DNA from: Planctomycetaceae bacterium
GTDB taxonomy: Bacteria > Planctomycetota > Planctomycetia > Pirellulales > UBA1268
Reading direction: 5' to 3'
DNA: 57,149 bases
Assembly (NCBI GenBank): GCA_021300535.1
Contig: JAJTED010000059.1
Coordinates: forward strand, 1 to 57,149
This document shows positions 13,741 through 23,089 of this stretch, in pieces (position 1 is the stretch's first letter; each line of letters opens with the position of its first letter). A program made the position numbers and the translations under genes. Under the pieces are notes generated by a model that saw only the letters and a list, made by a program, of their open reading frames with translations, had not been told where the DNA came from and ran no database searches.

Positions 13741-15162
13741 TCACTTGGCCTCCGTGCGGGGCCGGTAGATCTCGGTGGCCAGGCCGAAGTAGTTCTCGGC
13801 CGAGAAGGCGACCGTCTCGCCGAGCGTCGGGTGAGGATGAATCGCCTCCATCAGGTCGCGGGCCGAACAGCCCATCTCGATGGCGAGCACGCCCTCGGCG
13901 ATCAGTTCGCCGGCCCCCGGGCCGACGATCCCCACGCCGAGCACGGTGTCGGTCTCCGGGTCGACGAGGATCTTCGTCAGGCCGTCGGTCCGCCCCAGGG
14001 CATGGGCCCGGCCGCTCGCCGCCCACGGGTAGCGACTGATCTCGACCGTCCGCCCCTGCGCGGCGACGTCGCCCTCCGTGAGCCCGGCCCAGGCGATCTC
14101 CGGATCGGTGAACACGACGGCCGGGATCGCCCGCGGTGCGAACAGGGCCGCTTCGCCGTGCAGGGCCTCCACGGCCACCTTCCCTTGGTGGCTGGCACGG
14201 TGGGCGAGCATCGGCTCGCCGCACACGTCCCCGATCGCGAGGATGTGCGGGTCGGCGGTCCGCTGCTGGCCGTCCACCTCGACGAAGCCCTTGGGGCCGA
14301 CCACGACCTTGGTGTTTTCCAGGCCGAGGCCGTCCGAGTTCGGCCGCCGGCCGACGGCCACGAGCACGCGACAGAACTCCCGGCTGCTCGGCCCCTCCGG
14401 CCCCTCGAAGTGCACCCGCACGGCCTTGCCGACGTCCTCGAGCTTCATCACCTTCGTCCGCAGGTGAATCGTGTCGAACAGCTTCTCGAGCCGCTGCTGG
14501 AGCGGCTTGACGAGGTCGCGGTCGGCGCCGGGCAGCAGGGTGTCGGTGAGCTCCACGACCGAGACGTCGGAGCCCAGTTCGGCATACACGGTGCCCATCT
14601 CCAGGCCGATGTACCCGCCGCCCACGACGAGCAGCGACTCGGGGATCTCCTTGAGTTCCAGCGCCCCGGTCGAGTCCATGACCCGCGGGCTGCCGATGTC
14701 GAAGGCCGGGATCCGCGCCGGCCGTGAGCCGCTGGCGAGGATGCAATGATCGAAGGTGACCGTCTGGCTCGCGCCGCCCGGCTCCGCCGGGGCGACTTCG
14801 AGGGTCGTCGAGTTCGTGAACCGGGCGACGCCGCGAATGAGCTGCACGTTGCGGCGGCGGGCGAGCGTCGCCAGGCCACCGGTGAGCGTGGCGATCACCT
14901 TGTCCTTGCGGGCCCGCAGCTGGTCGAGTTTCAGGGCCGGCTTCTCGAAGTGAATGCCCCACTCCTCCATCTCCCGCGCCTCCGCGAGGACGCGGCCGAC
15001 GTGGAGCAGCGCCTTGGAGGGAATGCAGCCCCGCAGCAGACACGTGCCACCGAGCCGCTCGTCCTGCTCGATGATCGCCACCGGGATGCCGAGGTCGGCC
15101 GCGAGGAACGCCGCGGCATAGCCGCCGGGACCGCCGCCCAGAACGACCAGGGGAACATGCAT
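13741..15162 (-). CDS. lpd: Dihydrolipoyl dehydrogenase (E3), upstream copy
   Basis: First gene of the dehydrogenase operon, 473 residues. VLGGGPGGYAAA forms the FAD site, Cys41/Cys46 in GGTCLLRGCIPSK the redox disulfide, VVGGGYIGLEMG the NAD site, and HPHPTLGETV the C-terminal His-Glu dyad. ATG 15162 has GAGGAG about eight bases upstream. It lies 102 bases before aceE and differs clearly in sequence from the copy at 3705-5090, so the pair is not a recent duplication; one copy may serve PDH and the other OGDH. The 127 bases to the divergent HTTM gene must hold the operon promoter, but I could not pick one out. Confidence 0.94.
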   Translation of the reverse strand: MHVPLVVLGGGPGGYAAAFLAADLGIPVAIIEQDERLGGTCLLRGCIPSKALLHVGRVLAEAREMEEWGIHFEKPALKLDQLRARKDKVIATLTGGLATLARRRNVQLIRGVARFTNSTTLEVAPAEPGGASQTVTFDHCILASGSRPARIPAFDIGSPRVMDSTGALELKEIPESLLVVGGGYIGLEMGTVYAELGSDVSVVELTDTLLPGADRDLVKPLQQRLEKLFDTIHLRTKVMKLEDVGKAVRVHFEGPEGPSSREFCRVLVAVGRRPNSDGLGLENTKVVVGPKGFVEVDGQQRTADPHILAIGDVCGEPMLAHRASHQGKVAVEALHGEAALFAPRAIPAVVFTDPEIAWAGLTEGDVAAQGRTVEISRYPWAASGRAHALGRTDGLTKILVDPETDTVLGVGIVGPGAGELIAEGVLAIEMGCSARDLMEAIHPHPTLGETVAFSAENYFGLATEIYRPRTEAK

Positions 15163-15289
15163 CGTGGAGTCTCCTCGGGAGCGGGGCGCGACGGGTGCGA
15201 CCGCGGTTTTGGGGTCGCCCGATAACGGCCGCTTGTTGTAGTTTCACGGCTCGGTTCCATCAAGAAACGCCGCTGTGGAGGCGGCCGCC

Positions 15290-16795
15290 ATGCACGTGAG
15301 CCTGCCCGGGAGCGCGACCGTCCTCCGCCAGTGGATGCACCACGCCGTGCAGCGTCGGTTCGCGATCGATGTCCGCAGCCTGGCGGCGTTTCGCATCGCC
15401 CTCGGCCTCGTGCTCGTGGCCGACGCGCTGCTGCGGACCCGCGACTTCTCCCTCATGTTCGCCGCGGACGGCATCTTTCCGCCGCCGCTGATCCGCGACT
15501 ATTTCGACGGCGATCCAACCCAGTGGTCGCTGGCGCTGGTGTGGCACGACACCCGCTGGGCGGCCGCGATCCTCGCCCTCGAGGGCATCGCCGGCGCCTG
15601 CCTGGCGACCGGCTGGCGAACCACGACGGCCACCGCGCTGGCGTGGCTCGCGCAGGTGAGCGTCTTCCGTCGCACCATTCCCGCCGCGAACGCCGGCGAC
15701 CTGCTGCTCTCGTGCCTGCTGTTCTGGTCCCTGTTTCTGCCGCTCGGGGCGGTCTGGTCGCGCGACGCGAGCCGCGCTGCCGGGGCCGGCGAGCCCCGGG
15801 CGATGCGGGTCTTCGGCCCGGCGACCGTGGCGCTGGTGCTGCAGGTGATGGCCGTCTATGTCGGTGCCGGACTGGCCAAATGGAACGCCTCCTGGCTCGG
15901 CGGAGAGGCGGTACGCTACGCGCTGTCCGTCCACGACCATGGCACGCCTCTGGGAATGTGGCTGGCGCAAGCCGATTGGCTGGTCCGCCCGCTGACCTGG
16001 GGCGTGCTCGGCGCCGAGATCATCGGGCCCCTGGCATTCATCGCCTGGCCGACCGCCCGCCCGGTGATCGTCGTCGGGTTCCTCGTGTTCCACGTCACGA
16101 TCTGGCTGACGATGTCGGTCGGGCTGTTCGCACCGATCGGCATGGTGGCCTGGCTGCCGCTGCTCCCGGGCAGCGTCTGGGGCCGTGCCGGCCGAGGACT
16201 GGCCGACGCTGTCGGCCGGGATTGCCGGCCGGCAGCGGCCCGCTGGGTCTGCGCCGCCGCGGCCGCGCTGGCGGCAGTGAGCTTCGTGCACGACCGCACG
16301 CCGTGGCAGGCACGCCCGCTGCCGGCACCGGTCCGGCAGGCGATTCATGCCGCGAACCTCACGCAGGAGTGGGGCATGTTCGGCACGGTGCCGCCGCTCG
16401 AGCAGTGGGCCTACAGCCGCGGCGAACTGGCCGATGGCCGCGTCATCGACGTGCTGCGCGAGGGCCGACCGATCGAGGCCGACCGACCGACCGGCGGCTT
16501 CACCAGCCTGCCGCACCACCGCTGGCACAAGCTGCTGTGGATCCTGCCGCGGCCCAAGGTGCGACCGTTCGCCCCCAGCGTGGCCGCGGCCCTGGCCCGC
16601 GACTGGAACGCACGGCACGGCGCAGAAGAGCAGGTCGTCGCGCTCGAGATCCGCTTCGCGCACCGCAACCTGGCGGCACGCGACGGCCCGGTGCAGGAGA
16701 TGCTCGTCGGCGCGTGGCCGGACCGCGACTCCGATGGCACCGGCAGCCTCGACCGGTTCCTGGAGGCGGACCGCGCCAGCCGTTCGCCACGGTGA
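15290..16795 (+). CDS. HTTM-domain integral membrane protein
   Basis: 501 residues. The N-terminal two thirds hold several hydrophobic segments (VLVADALLRT region, ALEGIAGACLAT, LLLSCLLFWSLFLPLG, VALVLQVMAVYVGAGLAKW, VIVVGFLVFHVTIWLTMSVGLF) in the order seen in HTTM proteins, the bacterial relatives of vitamin-K-dependent gamma-carboxylase. Typical local motifs are AFRIALGLVLVADALLR, then a soluble MFAADGIFPPPL loop and QVMAVYVGAGLAKWN. A soluble C-terminal domain of about 170 residues follows. ATG 15290 is preferred over GTG 15275 because GGAGG at 15277-15281 is well placed. Such proteins are common in Planctomycetota, and their substrates are unknown. It is divergent from the PDH operon and unlinked in function as far as I can tell. 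Confidence 0.8.
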   Translation: MHVSLPGSATVLRQWMHHAVQRRFAIDVRSLAAFRIALGLVLVADALLRTRDFSLMFAADGIFPPPLIRDYFDGDPTQWSLALVWHDTRWAAAILALEGIAGACLATGWRTTTATALAWLAQVSVFRRTIPAANAGDLLLSCLLFWSLFLPLGAVWSRDASRAAGAGEPRAMRVFGPATVALVLQVMAVYVGAGLAKWNASWLGGEAVRYALSVHDHGTPLGMWLAQADWLVRPLTWGVLGAEIIGPLAFIAWPTARPVIVVGFLVFHVTIWLTMSVGLFAPIGMVAWLPLLPGSVWGRAGRGLADAVGRDCRPAAARWVCAAAAALAAVSFVHDRTPWQARPLPAPVRQAIHAANLTQEWGMFGTVPPLEQWAYSRGELADGRVIDVLREGRPIEADRPTGGFTSLPHHRWHKLLWILPRPKVRPFAPSVAAALARDWNARHGAEEQVVALEIRFAHRNLAARDGPVQEMLVGAWPDRDSDGTGSLDRFLEADRASRSPR

Positions 16796-16809
16796 CGGGT
16801 GCGACGGCA

Positions 16810-16891
16810 TGCGAGAGGCGGGAGTCGAACCCGCACGCCTTGCGGCACTGGAACCTAAATCCAGCGCGTCTGCCAGTTTCGCCACTCTCGC
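16810..16891 (-). tRNA. tRNA-Leu(TAG)
   Basis: On the minus strand the 82-base cloverleaf is complete: acceptor GCGAGAG/CTCTCGC with discriminator A at 16810, D-arm region GCGAAACTGGCAGACGC, anticodon arm CTGGA-TTTAGGT-TCCAG with anticodon TAG, a long class-II variable arm (TGCCGCAAGGCGT), and T-arm CGGGTTCGACTCCCG. CCA is not encoded. It is just downstream of, and on the opposite strand to, the HTTM gene. Confidence 0.96.
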
Positions 16892-16949
16892 GACCGCCGC
16901 GCAGTTTCCGCGAGTGTAATCCGCGGCATGGTCCGGCCCCAGCCGCCGG

Positions 16950-17834
16950 TCAGCGGCCCAGCCGCTCCGCCTCGGCGGCCGGGTCGAACGGCACCCGCGG
17001 CACCCGCAGCGGATCCCCGTCGACCGACTTCGGCAGCGCTTCGACCGAAACCGGATATGTCAGCGTCGCCGGCCGGACTTTCGCGTCGGCGGGCCGGGCG
17101 GTCGCAATCGCCCCCCGGCTGGCGAAGAAGCGGCGCGGCACCGGGCCGGTCGCTGACTCGTCAAACAGGTTGGCATCGGCCGCCGGCTGCTTGGCAGGTG
17201 GTTCGGCCGGCGGGAGCGGCGCAGCCGGCTCGGGTGCGGTCGACTTGCCTGGAACCGCAGGCTCCTCGACCGGCAGGGGCGCGGGCTCGGCGGCCGGCTC
17301 ACGGCTCGCTTCGGCCGCCGGCGGCGTGGGCGCTGCGGCGGGCGGGTTCGGTGACGCGGCCGCCGCGGAGGGTTCCGGAGCCGGCAATTCGTCGGCCCGC
17401 GGTTCACGCGACTCCTCGTCGGCCCGCGGCACTGCCGACTTCGGCGGCCGCACGGGCGTCGCCTCCTGGACGTGCGTCGCGGGCACCACGCCTTGCCCCG
17501 GCCAGCGGCGCCACTGCGTGTCGTAGAAGCCGAACTCCTGCGGACGAACAGGACAATACGGATGGCACTTGCCGTCGCGGCACCCGGCGTGGTGACCATG
17601 ATGACCACCGCTGCGGCACGTGCGGCAGTGGGCCTCACGGCAGCCGCGGCACGCACCGCCCGCCGGCACCACGGCGTGGTCGACCATGGCCGGACGAGTC
17701 CGCGGCGGGCGGGGGGACGGTTCAGCGGCGCCGGCCCCGAGGGAACACAACGCGAACGCGGCCCCGCTGCAAAGGATCGCAGCCCCACCGCGTCCGACGC
17801 CGAGCCTCTGTCGCCTGCCGTGCTGTCCGCTCAT
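16950..17834 (-). CDS. Secreted Cys-, Pro- and Ala-rich planctomycete protein
   Basis: 294 residues, function unknown. ATG 17834 is chosen because GAGGG lies just upstream and it gives a signal peptide (basic SGQHGRRQR, hydrophobic GGAAILCSGAAFALCSLGAGAA). A short His/Cys-rich region follows (GACRGCREAHCRTC, GHHGHHAGC, KCHPYCPVRP), suggesting metal binding or disulfides. Then comes EFGFYDTQWRRWPGQGVV, a motif I recognise from many secreted Planctomycetota proteins, followed by a long low-complexity Pro/Ala/Glu linker and a C-terminal stretch (PLRVPRVPFDP). It is probably an envelope-associated structural protein; that is inference from composition. Confidence 0.7.
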   Translation of the reverse strand: MSGQHGRRQRLGVGRGGAAILCSGAAFALCSLGAGAAEPSPRPPRTRPAMVDHAVVPAGGACRGCREAHCRTCRSGGHHGHHAGCRDGKCHPYCPVRPQEFGFYDTQWRRWPGQGVVPATHVQEATPVRPPKSAVPRADEESREPRADELPAPEPSAAAASPNPPAAAPTPPAAEASREPAAEPAPLPVEEPAVPGKSTAPEPAAPLPPAEPPAKQPAADANLFDESATGPVPRRFFASRGAIATARPADAKVRPATLTYPVSVEALPKSVDGDPLRVPRVPFDPAAEAERLGR

Positions 17835-18101
17835 CGTCGATTCCCTCACTTCAGGTGCCGGCCCGCAAAGTCCGCCCAATCGTCACCAGCGGACCGTCGG
17901 GAGTATCGACCGATCGCCCCCATAATCTTGCGACTGAATCGCTCGTCCCCAGCGTAGCCCCTGGGAAATTGACGCCTCTGCGGGAGGCAGGGGGCTGCCG
18001 GCAGGCCGCAGCACTGCGAGGCTCGCAGCCGGCTGATAGACTGGGTAGTTCGACGTTTCCGGCCCCGCTGGGCCGGCAACGCAGCCGGGAGGAACAGGCC
18101 C

Positions 18102-21100
18102 GTGAAACGCGTCAATGTCAAGCTCCTACTGGCCCTGGTCGCCGCCCTCGCTGTGACCGTCGGCGGCGTCTATTTCCTGCGTCGCTTCCAGATCGCCCGC
18201 AATGCCGGCGGCCTCGTGCCCCAGGCGCGGCAGAAGGTGACGGAGGGCAAGACGGCCGAGGCCCTGCAGCTCTTGCAGCGGTACGTCGGCCTCCGCCCGG
18301 AAGACTCCGCTGCCTTTGCGGAGTACGCCGAACTGCTGCTCAAAAAAACCGAGGTTCCTGAAGCGACCCGCGACGATTTCGCGCGGGCGTACAACGTTCT
18401 CGAAGACGCCGTGCGCCGCAACCCGAAGAATGACACACTGCGGGCGCGGCTCGCACAGTTCCAACTCCGCATCGGTCGATTCGCCGACGCCCGCGAGCAT
18501 CTCGAGGTCCTCCGCAGCCGTGCCCCGGAGAACACGGTCGCGTCACCGCCGGCCGAGTCCGACGACCCGAAGGATTCGCAGGCCGACCTTACCAAGCCCA
18601 GCACGATCGCGCTGATGCTGGCCCGGTCCCTCATCGGAACAGGTGACTTCGAGCGGGCGGCCGCCATAGTCGGCGAACTGGTCGGCTACGACGTGGAAAA
18701 GCGGACGTTCGCAGCAGAGGAAAAGCCGGCAGCGCCGACCGAAGCCTCCGTCGTGCTGGCCGCCCTGCTCCACGAGAAGCTCAAGGACGACGCGGCGGCC
18801 AACGGCGTGCTCGAGCAGCTCGTCAAGGTCAAGGGCGACGATCTCCAGGCGTGGCTGGCGATGTGCCGTTGGCACCGACAACGCGGCGACGTCGCCGCCG
18901 CGGCCCAGGACGTGGCGCGGGCCCTGCAGATCGCTCCGGACAACGCGGACGCCATGTTCATCGCGTTCGAAATCGCCCTCGCCAGCGGCGACCTGACGCG
19001 GGCCGAGGAGTTGGCGAAGAACGCCCGGGACAAGTTTCCCGAGGACGAGCGCGGGTATCGCGGTCTGGCCGCCGTCTCCTTGCAACAGGGGCGACCGCAA
19101 GAGGCGGAACAGGTGCTGCGGGACGGCGCGGCCGCGCTGCCGGGCAGGGCGTCCCTGCTGCTCATGCTGGCCGAAGCCCTGCTCCAACGAAACGAGCTCG
19201 CCGAAGCCAAACAGACGATCGACCGGGCCAAGGAGCTCTTTGGGCTGCCGAATCCCGGCGTCGGCCTGTTCGAGGCCCGCATCCTGATGGCGGAGCAGAA
19301 ATGGCTTCCCGCGAAGCAGAAGCTGTTGGCGGTGCGGCCGCTCGTCGCGGGCTCGGACGATCTCACTCGGCAGGTCGATCTGTACCTCGGGCAATGTGCG
19401 GAACAACTCGGCGCATTCGACGAGCAACTGGAGGCCAATCAACGCGTCTTGAGTGACAGCCCGAACTCGCTCCCGGCCCGCGTCGGATCGGCCTCCGCGC
19501 TGCTGGCGGCCGGGAAGACCGACGAAGCGCTGAAGGCGTTCGAGACCATCGCGGCGGGCATCCCCGCAGACAAACTGCCGGGCATTCCCCAGGTCTGGCT
19601 CCCACTGCTGCAGCTGCGAATCGGGGCCCAGACCCGGCTGCCAGCCGAGCGCCGTGACTGGTCGAAGATCGACGCCCTCATGGCGTCGCTCCAGCAGGCG
19701 CCCGAGGTTTCGGCTTCGCAGATGGCGCTGCTGCGGGCCGACGTCCTGCTGCGCAAGGGCGAGATCGACGCCGCCGCGAGCGTGCTCGAGAAGGCGGCCG
19801 CAGGCGACGCGACCAACCCACAGATCGCAGCCGCCCGGGTGACGCTCGCCCTGCGCCGCCAGGGCCCCGCGGCGGGACGCGAACTGCTGGCCGCTTTGCC
19901 GGCCGAGGTCGCAGAGCATCCCGCCATCCTGACCGTCGACGCCCAGGTAGCGGCCAGCGAAGGCAAGGACGCCGCGCGGGCGAACTTCGCGCGGATCGAG
20001 GCGCGGGCCAAGGAACTGCCCGCCGAAACGGCCGGCCGTCTGTGCGGTCAAATGGCCGCGCTGTCTCTGGCGCTTGGTGATCGAGAGGAAGCGGAACGGC
20101 TGTGGAGCGAAGCGGCAGCGAAGCAGCCCGAGGACCTGCAGGCCCGCAGCGCGCTCTTCGACCTGGCGGCCGACTCCGGCGACCTTGCGAAGGCCGAGGC
20201 CGCCGCAGAGTCGCTGGCCAAGGTCGCGGGCGAAAAGAGCCCGCAGTGCCGCGTCGCCCGGGCGGCCGTCGGCATCCTCGCGGTCCGCAAGGCCCTCGGT
20301 TCGCGACATGAGGCCGGGGGGAAGATGCCCGAGTTGTCGCCGCAGGAACGAATGCGGCTCGACGCCTCCCGTAACCTCCTCATCGAGGCGGAGAACGAGC
20401 GGCCGGGCTGGAATCGCATCCAGAGCATGTTCGCCGAGGTCGACGGTCTGAAGGGAGACGTGAACTCGGCCATCGAGCGGCTGCAGCGGTCCGTCAGCCT
20501 CGGCCCGACGAATCCCGCGGTGGTGCGGCAACTGGTGTCGCTGCTCTACGCGACCAACCGGATCGAGGAGGCGCGGATGGCGTTGGCCACCATCGGGTCG
20601 GACACCGCGGGGCTGGAACGGCTCTCCGCGGAGGTCGAGATGCGGGCCGGGAAACTCGAGGAAGCGGTCGCGCTCGCGGAGCGCACCGTCGCGGCGGATT
20701 CGACCAATGCCGACGAACTGCTCTGGCTCGGACAGCTCCTGGAGCGGTCGGGCAAGCGCGGGCAGGCGGCGGAGATCGTCGAGCGGGCCGTGGCGGCGGC
20801 GCCGAAGCGGCCCGAGACGTGGCTCACGCTCTGCTCGCTTCAGCTCGCGGAGGGCAAGCGGAAGGCGGCGGAACAGACGCTCGACCGGGCCGCCGACAAG
20901 CTCACCGGTCCGCAACGCGGCCTGACGCTCGCCCAGGGCAGCGAAATGCTCGGGCGGCTCGACGACGCGGAACGCTCGTATCGCGAGGCTGTGGCGGCCG
21001 CACCGGAGGATCTTGCCGTCGCCCGCCGCCTGGCGGAGTTCCTGCTCCGCTGTGGCCGGCTTGCCCCGGCCCGCGAGACGCTCGATGCCATCCTGGCGGC

Positions 21101-22463
21101 CCCCGCCCCGTCTGCGGCCGCGAAGACGACCCAGGCCTGGGCGCGGCGCGTGGTCGCGGAACTGGTTGGCGAGCGTGGCACGTTCCGGGCGTTTCAGGCG
21201 GCTCTGCAGACCTTGCAACAGAACGCCGACTCCCAGGGCCGGCTCGCGCCGGACGACCTGGCCCTCAAGGCGCGGCTTCTCGCCGCCCGGCCCGAGCCGG
21301 CCAACTGGCGGGAAGGCATCGAAGTTCTCCAGTCGCTGGCCGAAGTGCAGCCGCTCTTGGTCGGGCAGCGGCTCCAGCTCGCGCAACTCCGGGAGCGGAC
21401 CGGCAACTGGGAGGACTGCCGCACCGACCTGATCTCGATCGCCTCTGCGCCACAGACGCCGCCGGCCATCCTGGCGATGCTCGTGGAGAAGATGATCGAC
21501 CATGGTGAGATCAGCACCGCGCGGACCTGGCTGCGGCGGCTGCAGGCCGCGGCCCCGGATGCGCCGCCGACGCTCGCCGTCGAGGCCAAGCTCGCCATCG
21601 CCATGGGAGACCGCGAAACCGCGGTGGCGGCGGCCCGCAAGCTGATGCCGGCGGCTGAAACGAAGATTGAGCAGGCAGAGCAACTGGTGACGATCGCCGG
21701 ATTGTTCGAGAACCTCGGCTTCGCAAAGGCGGCCGACAAGCTGCTGACACAGCTCGCCAGCCTGTCGGCGGATGGCATGGCGACGCGGGCGGCCTTCCTG
21801 GGCCGGCAGAAGCGGACCACCGAGGCCCTCGACCTGCTGGAGACGTTGTGGGACAAGGTGCCGTTGGAGCGGCTCATGCAGGTCGCCGTCGAGGCCCTGC
21901 GCGACGGCGAGGATCCGACGGCGGCCGCGCGGCTCGAGCCCTGGTTCGCCAGGGCGATGCGACAGGATCCCGAGTCGGTATCACTGCCGCTGCTGCTCGC
22001 CGAGTTTCGCGACTTCCAGGGGCGGCAGGACGAAGCCGAGAAGATCTATCAGGATCTTCTGGCCCGGAAGCGGCTGGAGCCGACGCAAGCGGCGATCATC
22101 GCCAACAACTTTGCGTTCCACCTCGCCCGGCCGGACACCGCGGCCGAGGCCCGCAGCCTGATCGACCGGGCCATCGACGAGCTCGGTCCGCATCCCGACC
22201 TGCTCGACACGCGGGGCCTGGTCGCCTTGGCCGGTGGAGATCCGCAGCAGGCGGTGGCGGATCTCCGGGAAGCCGTGCTTCAGCCCACGCCGACGAAACT
22301 GCTGCACCTCGCCTTCGCCCAGCTCCAGGCCGGCGATGCCGCGGCCGCGACACGGTCGCTCGACGAGGCCCGGAAGAAACAGCTCCGGCCGGCACGGCTG
22401 TCGGCCGCGGACCGCGAACGGCTGGCCGCCCTCGAGGCGGCACTGAAGAAGCCTGCGGCCTGA
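18102..22463 (+). CDS. Giant TPR-repeat protein with N-terminal membrane anchor
   Basis: 1453 residues. GTG 18102 is used because GGGAGG at about 18087-18092 precedes it. The N-terminus (KLLLALVAALAVTVGGVYFL, about residues 7-26) is a single membrane anchor or uncleaved signal. The rest is almost entirely helical repeats of the tetratricopeptide type, for example YVGLRPEDSAAFAEYAELLL, VARALQIAPDNADAMFIAFE, LDRAADKLTGPQRGLTLAQG and RSLIDRAIDELGPHPDLLDT. It is rich in Ala, Leu and Glu and has no enzyme domain. It is most likely a periplasmic scaffold for protein complexes or envelope assembly; Planctomycetota carry several such proteins. A small soluble TPR gene follows in the opposite direction with a 54-base gap. 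Confidence 0.85.
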   Translation: MKRVNVKLLLALVAALAVTVGGVYFLRRFQIARNAGGLVPQARQKVTEGKTAEALQLLQRYVGLRPEDSAAFAEYAELLLKKTEVPEATRDDFARAYNVLEDAVRRNPKNDTLRARLAQFQLRIGRFADAREHLEVLRSRAPENTVASPPAESDDPKDSQADLTKPSTIALMLARSLIGTGDFERAAAIVGELVGYDVEKRTFAAEEKPAAPTEASVVLAALLHEKLKDDAAANGVLEQLVKVKGDDLQAWLAMCRWHRQRGDVAAAAQDVARALQIAPDNADAMFIAFEIALASGDLTRAEELAKNARDKFPEDERGYRGLAAVSLQQGRPQEAEQVLRDGAAALPGRASLLLMLAEALLQRNELAEAKQTIDRAKELFGLPNPGVGLFEARILMAEQKWLPAKQKLLAVRPLVAGSDDLTRQVDLYLGQCAEQLGAFDEQLEANQRVLSDSPNSLPARVGSASALLAAGKTDEALKAFETIAAGIPADKLPGIPQVWLPLLQLRIGAQTRLPAERRDWSKIDALMASLQQAPEVSASQMALLRADVLLRKGEIDAAASVLEKAAAGDATNPQIAAARVTLALRRQGPAAGRELLAALPAEVAEHPAILTVDAQVAASEGKDAARANFARIEARAKELPAETAGRLCGQMAALSLALGDREEAERLWSEAAAKQPEDLQARSALFDLAADSGDLAKAEAAAESLAKVAGEKSPQCRVARAAVGILAVRKALGSRHEAGGKMPELSPQERMRLDASRNLLIEAENERPGWNRIQSMFAEVDGLKGDVNSAIERLQRSVSLGPTNPAVVRQLVSLLYATNRIEEARMALATIGSDTAGLERLSAEVEMRAGKLEEAVALAERTVAADSTNADELLWLGQLLERSGKRGQAAEIVERAVAAAPKRPETWLTLCSLQLAEGKRKAAEQTLDRAADKLTGPQRGLTLAQGSEMLGRLDDAERSYREAVAAAPEDLAVARRLAEFLLRCGRLAPARETLDAILAAPAPSAAAKTTQAWARRVVAELVGERGTFRAFQAALQTLQQNADSQGRLAPDDLALKARLLAARPEPANWREGIEVLQSLAEVQPLLVGQRLQLAQLRERTGNWEDCRTDLISIASAPQTPPAILAMLVEKMIDHGEISTARTWLRRLQAAAPDAPPTLAVEAKLAIAMGDRETAVAAARKLMPAAETKIEQAEQLVTIAGLFENLGFAKAADKLLTQLASLSADGMATRAAFLGRQKRTTEALDLLETLWDKVPLERLMQVAVEALRDGEDPTAAARLEPWFARAMRQDPESVSLPLLLAEFRDFQGRQDEAEKIYQDLLARKRLEPTQAAIIANNFAFHLARPDTAAEARSLIDRAIDELGPHPDLLDTRGLVALAGGDPQQAVADLREAVLQPTPTKLLHLAFAQLQAGDAAAATRSLDEARKKQLRPARLSAADRERLAALEAALKKPAA

Positions 22464-22517
22464 ACCACGGGACGGTGCGGCGTTCCGCGGCCTGGACGCC
22501 AAGGCGGTGTTCGGGCT

Positions 22518-22835
22518 TCAGTGGCCGGCCTGGAGCATCCGCGACCGCGCCAGTGCCTCCTCGGCTTCCGCGATGCGTCCGCCCCGCATGCAGGCGACAC
22601 TCAAGGCGGTGAAGCTGAACGGGTCAGTCGGCTCGAGTTCGCAGACACGCCGGGCATGGCGGATCGCCTCCTCGTGCCGCTCGAGCCGCGTGCACCAGGC
22701 AGCCAGCGCCGAATGGGCCAACGCGTAGTCGGGATCCCCGGCCACCACGTCCTCCAACGCCGCGACGGCGGCCGGCAGATCGCCCGCGTTCTTCAATACC
22801 TCCGCCGCTTCGTACCTTGCTTCCCGCGTCGTCAT
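22518..22835 (-). CDS. Small TPR protein
   Basis: 105 residues, cytosolic, with two to three tetratricopeptide repeats (AAEVLKNAGDLPAAVAALED, AWCTRLERHEEAIRHARRVC, CMRGGRIAEAEEALARSRML). GGGAGG stands nine bases before ATG 22835. It is convergent with the giant TPR gene. Similar one-domain proteins act as adaptors; no partner can be named. Confidence 0.8.
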   Translation of the reverse strand: MTTREARYEAAEVLKNAGDLPAAVAALEDVVAGDPDYALAHSALAAWCTRLERHEEAIRHARRVCELEPTDPFSFTALSVACMRGGRIAEAEEALARSRMLQAGH

Positions 22836-23089
22836 CCTGGTGAACCTCCCGCGACCAGCGAATCTCAAGAGTGGGCGGGGCAGTGTAGCGGCTGGCGCGG
22901 GAAAGGCCATGGGAGGCGGCGGACTCTGCCCAGCCCAGGAAGACCGGGCAAGTTCTCGCGCCGCCGCCAAACTGGCATTGAATCCGACGTTCGGTCGAAC
23001 CGATAACCCTCCCCGGCTCCCAACGCACCGCGGGATGAGCGGCGGTTCTTCGCCGCCCCCCGGCTCGAGGGATCCCCGAAAGGCACGGC

